Of a DNA stretch of 64,000 nucleotides, positions 62,714-64,000 are shown in pieces (within the stretch, counting starts at the first letter, position 1; every line of letters starts with the position of its first letter). This DNA comes from Pseudoxanthomonas sp. GM95 (lineage in GTDB: Bacteria; Pseudomonadota; Gammaproteobacteria; Xanthomonadales; Xanthomonadaceae), in contig NZ_FOAX01000001.1 in assembly GCF_900109775.1 (NCBI RefSeq), forward strand, positions 248,001 to 312,000, in the 5' to 3' direction. Position numbers and translations under genes: made by a program. The notes under the pieces are model-generated. The model made no database searches. It was given only the letters and a program-made list of their open reading frames with translations, and was not told where the DNA came from.

Positions 62714-63423
62714 CCGACGCCTGCCCGGTGGCGGGCGTGGACGAGGCGAGCGTCGCGCGTGCGCCGCTGCCGGCGACGGTCTTCGACCTGGGTCGCCAGC
62801 ACTACGAACCGGTGTGGCGCGCGATGCAGGCCTTCACCGACGCGCGCGACGAGGCCACGCCCGATGCGCTGTGGATCGTCGAGCACGACCCGGTGTTCAC
62901 CCTGGGCCAGGCCGGCAAACCCGAGCACGTGTTGGCGGCCGGCGACATTCCGGTCATCCATGTCGACCGCGGCGGGCAGGTGACTTACCACGGCCCCGGC
63001 CAGCTGGTGGTCTATCCGCTGCTGGACCTCAAGCGCCTGAAGATCGGCGTGCGCGATTACGTGTGCCTGATCGAGCAGGCCATCATCGACACCTGCGCCG
63101 AGTGGAACATCGTGGCCGCGCGCAAGGACGGCGCGCCCGGCGTATACGTGGCCGGTGCCAAGATCGGCGCGCTCGGCATCCGCGTGCGTCGTGGCTGCAC
63201 CTTCCACGGCTTGAGCTTCAACATCGCCATGGATTTGGAGCCGTTCCGGCGCATCAATCCCTGCGGCTATCAGGGCCTGCAGACCATCGCGCTCTCCGAC
63301 CTGGGCGGCCCGGCGTCGATCGAGACGGTGAAGGCGGTGCTGCTGGAGAAGATCGCAGACCTGTTCAAGCTGGAACTACGTCGGATCGACGGGCTGCCGG
63401 ACGCGTTGCGGGCGGGCGAATAG
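62701..63423 (+). CDS. lipB: LipB, octanoyl-[ACP]:protein octanoyltransferase
   Basis: LipB transfers octanoate from ACP to lipoyl domains, the first step of lipoate assembly. The 240-residue protein carries [20 protein letters not shown], Lys154 in [19 protein letters not shown] and the catalytic Cys188 in NPCGYQG. It starts with GTG inside the last codons of ybeD (13-base overlap). lipA, the usual next gene, is not seen: a convergent gene overlaps the lipB end by 48 bases instead. Confidence 0.96.
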   Translation: MDDLTDACPVAGVDEASVARAPLPATVFDLGRQHYEPVWRAMQAFTDARDEATPDALWIVEHDPVFTLGQAGKPEHVLAAGDIPVIHVDRGGQVTYHGPGQLVVYPLLDLKRLKIGVRDYVCLIEQAIIDTCAEWNIVAARKDGAPGVYVAGAKIGALGIRVRRGCTFHGLSFNIAMDLEPFRRINPCGYQGLQTIALSDLGGPASIETVKAVLLEKIADLFKLELRRIDGLPDALRAGE

Positions 63424-63933
63424 CAACGCCAAGCCATACACGCAGATGACCGCGGGCAGCGAAGCGATGAGTAAGACGCCGGTCCAGCTGCCGGGAATGA
63501 AGAGTCCGAAATGCCAGCCTGGCAGTAACGGCCAGAGTCCCGATGACAGGGCAAACAGCATCTTTCCCCAACGGGTACTGCTTAGATGGGCGCGAAGCGA
63601 GCCAGCGAGCGCGCCCCAGATGGGCAAGAAGAACAGTGATGCGAAGCCGCAGACGATGACGGCAGGCAGAATCGCCAGGAGTGAAGGTTGCAGGCCTGCG
63701 GCGTTTTGTCCTGTCAGGGTCTTTACGCTCCACTGGTGCAGAAAAAGTGCACCGGTGGCAGCCAGTCCGTAGGCGACCGAACCAATCAGTGGAAATACCA
63801 GGGCACCGATAACGATATCGGCTGCGATCCGCTTCAGGCTTCTTGCTGGAGTCGTGCGCTCGGAGCGCGGCGGTTGACCGAGGATAAGGGCGCTGGGTGG
63901 CATGTACGCGCTTGAGGACGTTTCATCTTGCAT
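63376..63933 (-). CDS. Hypothetical four-helix membrane protein
   Basis: A 185-residue protein of unknown function, with a polar N terminus ([20 protein letters not shown]) and about four hydrophobic segments ([60 protein letters not shown] and a shorter one near [15 protein letters not shown]). The ATG at 63933 has GGAAG about 12 bases upstream; the frame is open to 63999. Its last 48 bases overlap the end of lipB on the opposite strand. GC content looks slightly lower than its neighbours. Confidence 0.7.
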   Translation of the reverse strand: MQDETSSSAYMPPSALILGQPPRSERTTPARSLKRIAADIVIGALVFPLIGSVAYGLAATGALFLHQWSVKTLTGQNAAGLQPSLLAILPAVIVCGFASLFFLPIWGALAGSLRAHLSSTRWGKMLFALSSGLWPLLPGWHFGLFIPGSWTGVLLIASLPAVICVYGLALLFARPQRVRQPVDPT

Positions 63934-64000
63934 GTCGATGGTTCTTCCATGATGGATTACATGATCCGCGGTAATGCTTGATGCACACTTGCCGCCCATG

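Overview
This window is high-GC gammaproteobacterial chromosome. Gene content and order, together with its families of intergenic hairpin repeats, suggest the Xanthomonadaceae (Xanthomonas, Stenotrophomonas, Pseudoxanthomonas or Lysobacter type); the genus cannot be fixed from the sequence alone. About 55 protein genes are supported. I saw no tRNA, rRNA, CRISPR array, transposase or prophage.

Region 1 (1-38108) is a nearly complete polar-flagellum cluster. Reading back along the minus strand it runs flgBCDE, flgFG, flgHI, flgJKL, fliC, fliD, fliS, fliT, a PilZ-like gene, an orphan NarL-type response regulator, rpoN, fleQ, fliEFGHIJK, fliLMNOP, fliQR, flhB and flhA (cut by the window edge). 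flgA, flgM and flgN lie divergently on the plus strand. Transcription logic is readable: six sites fit the sigma-54 consensus (GG-N10-GC) in front of fliL, fliE, flgJ, flgF, flgB and flgA, and two fit the FliA/sigma-28 consensus in front of fliC and flgM. This agrees with a hierarchy in which RpoN with FleQ drives hook-basal-body genes and FliA drives filament genes. Four foreign-looking interruptions stand out: a DUF559 nuclease-like gene bracketed by two large palindromic repeats between fliP and fliQ; a run of five small plus-strand genes between fliL and fliK; a related palindrome between flgE and flgF; and repeat-rich DNA around flgA-flgM-flgN.

Region 2 (38160-39542) holds a small lipoprotein gene and about 650 bp of stem-loop repeats. 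One of these is an inverted copy of a roughly 210-bp element found upstream of flgA.

Region 3 (39543-48260) is a self-contained carboxylic-acid catabolic locus. It encodes an IclR regulator, a CaiB-type CoA-transferase, a divergent crotonase, a two-subunit family I CoA-transferase/IpdAB-like enzyme and an acyl-CoA synthetase in a tightly coupled minus-strand operon. A metabolite:H+ symporter and an OprP/O-type porin diverge from it. The substrate is not identifiable here; repeated TTYCGAAAT-like motifs between the divergent genes are candidate IclR operators.

Region 4 (48332-52040) carries a family 2 glycosyltransferase, a polysaccharide flippase-like protein and a PfkB sugar/nucleoside kinase, all on the minus strand.

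Region 5 (52335-63423) is the conserved cell-shape and peptidoglycan block mreB-mreC-mreD-mrdA-rodA-mltB-rlpA-dacC, followed by ybeD and lipB. A membrane-protein gene of unknown function converges on lipB at the end of the window.
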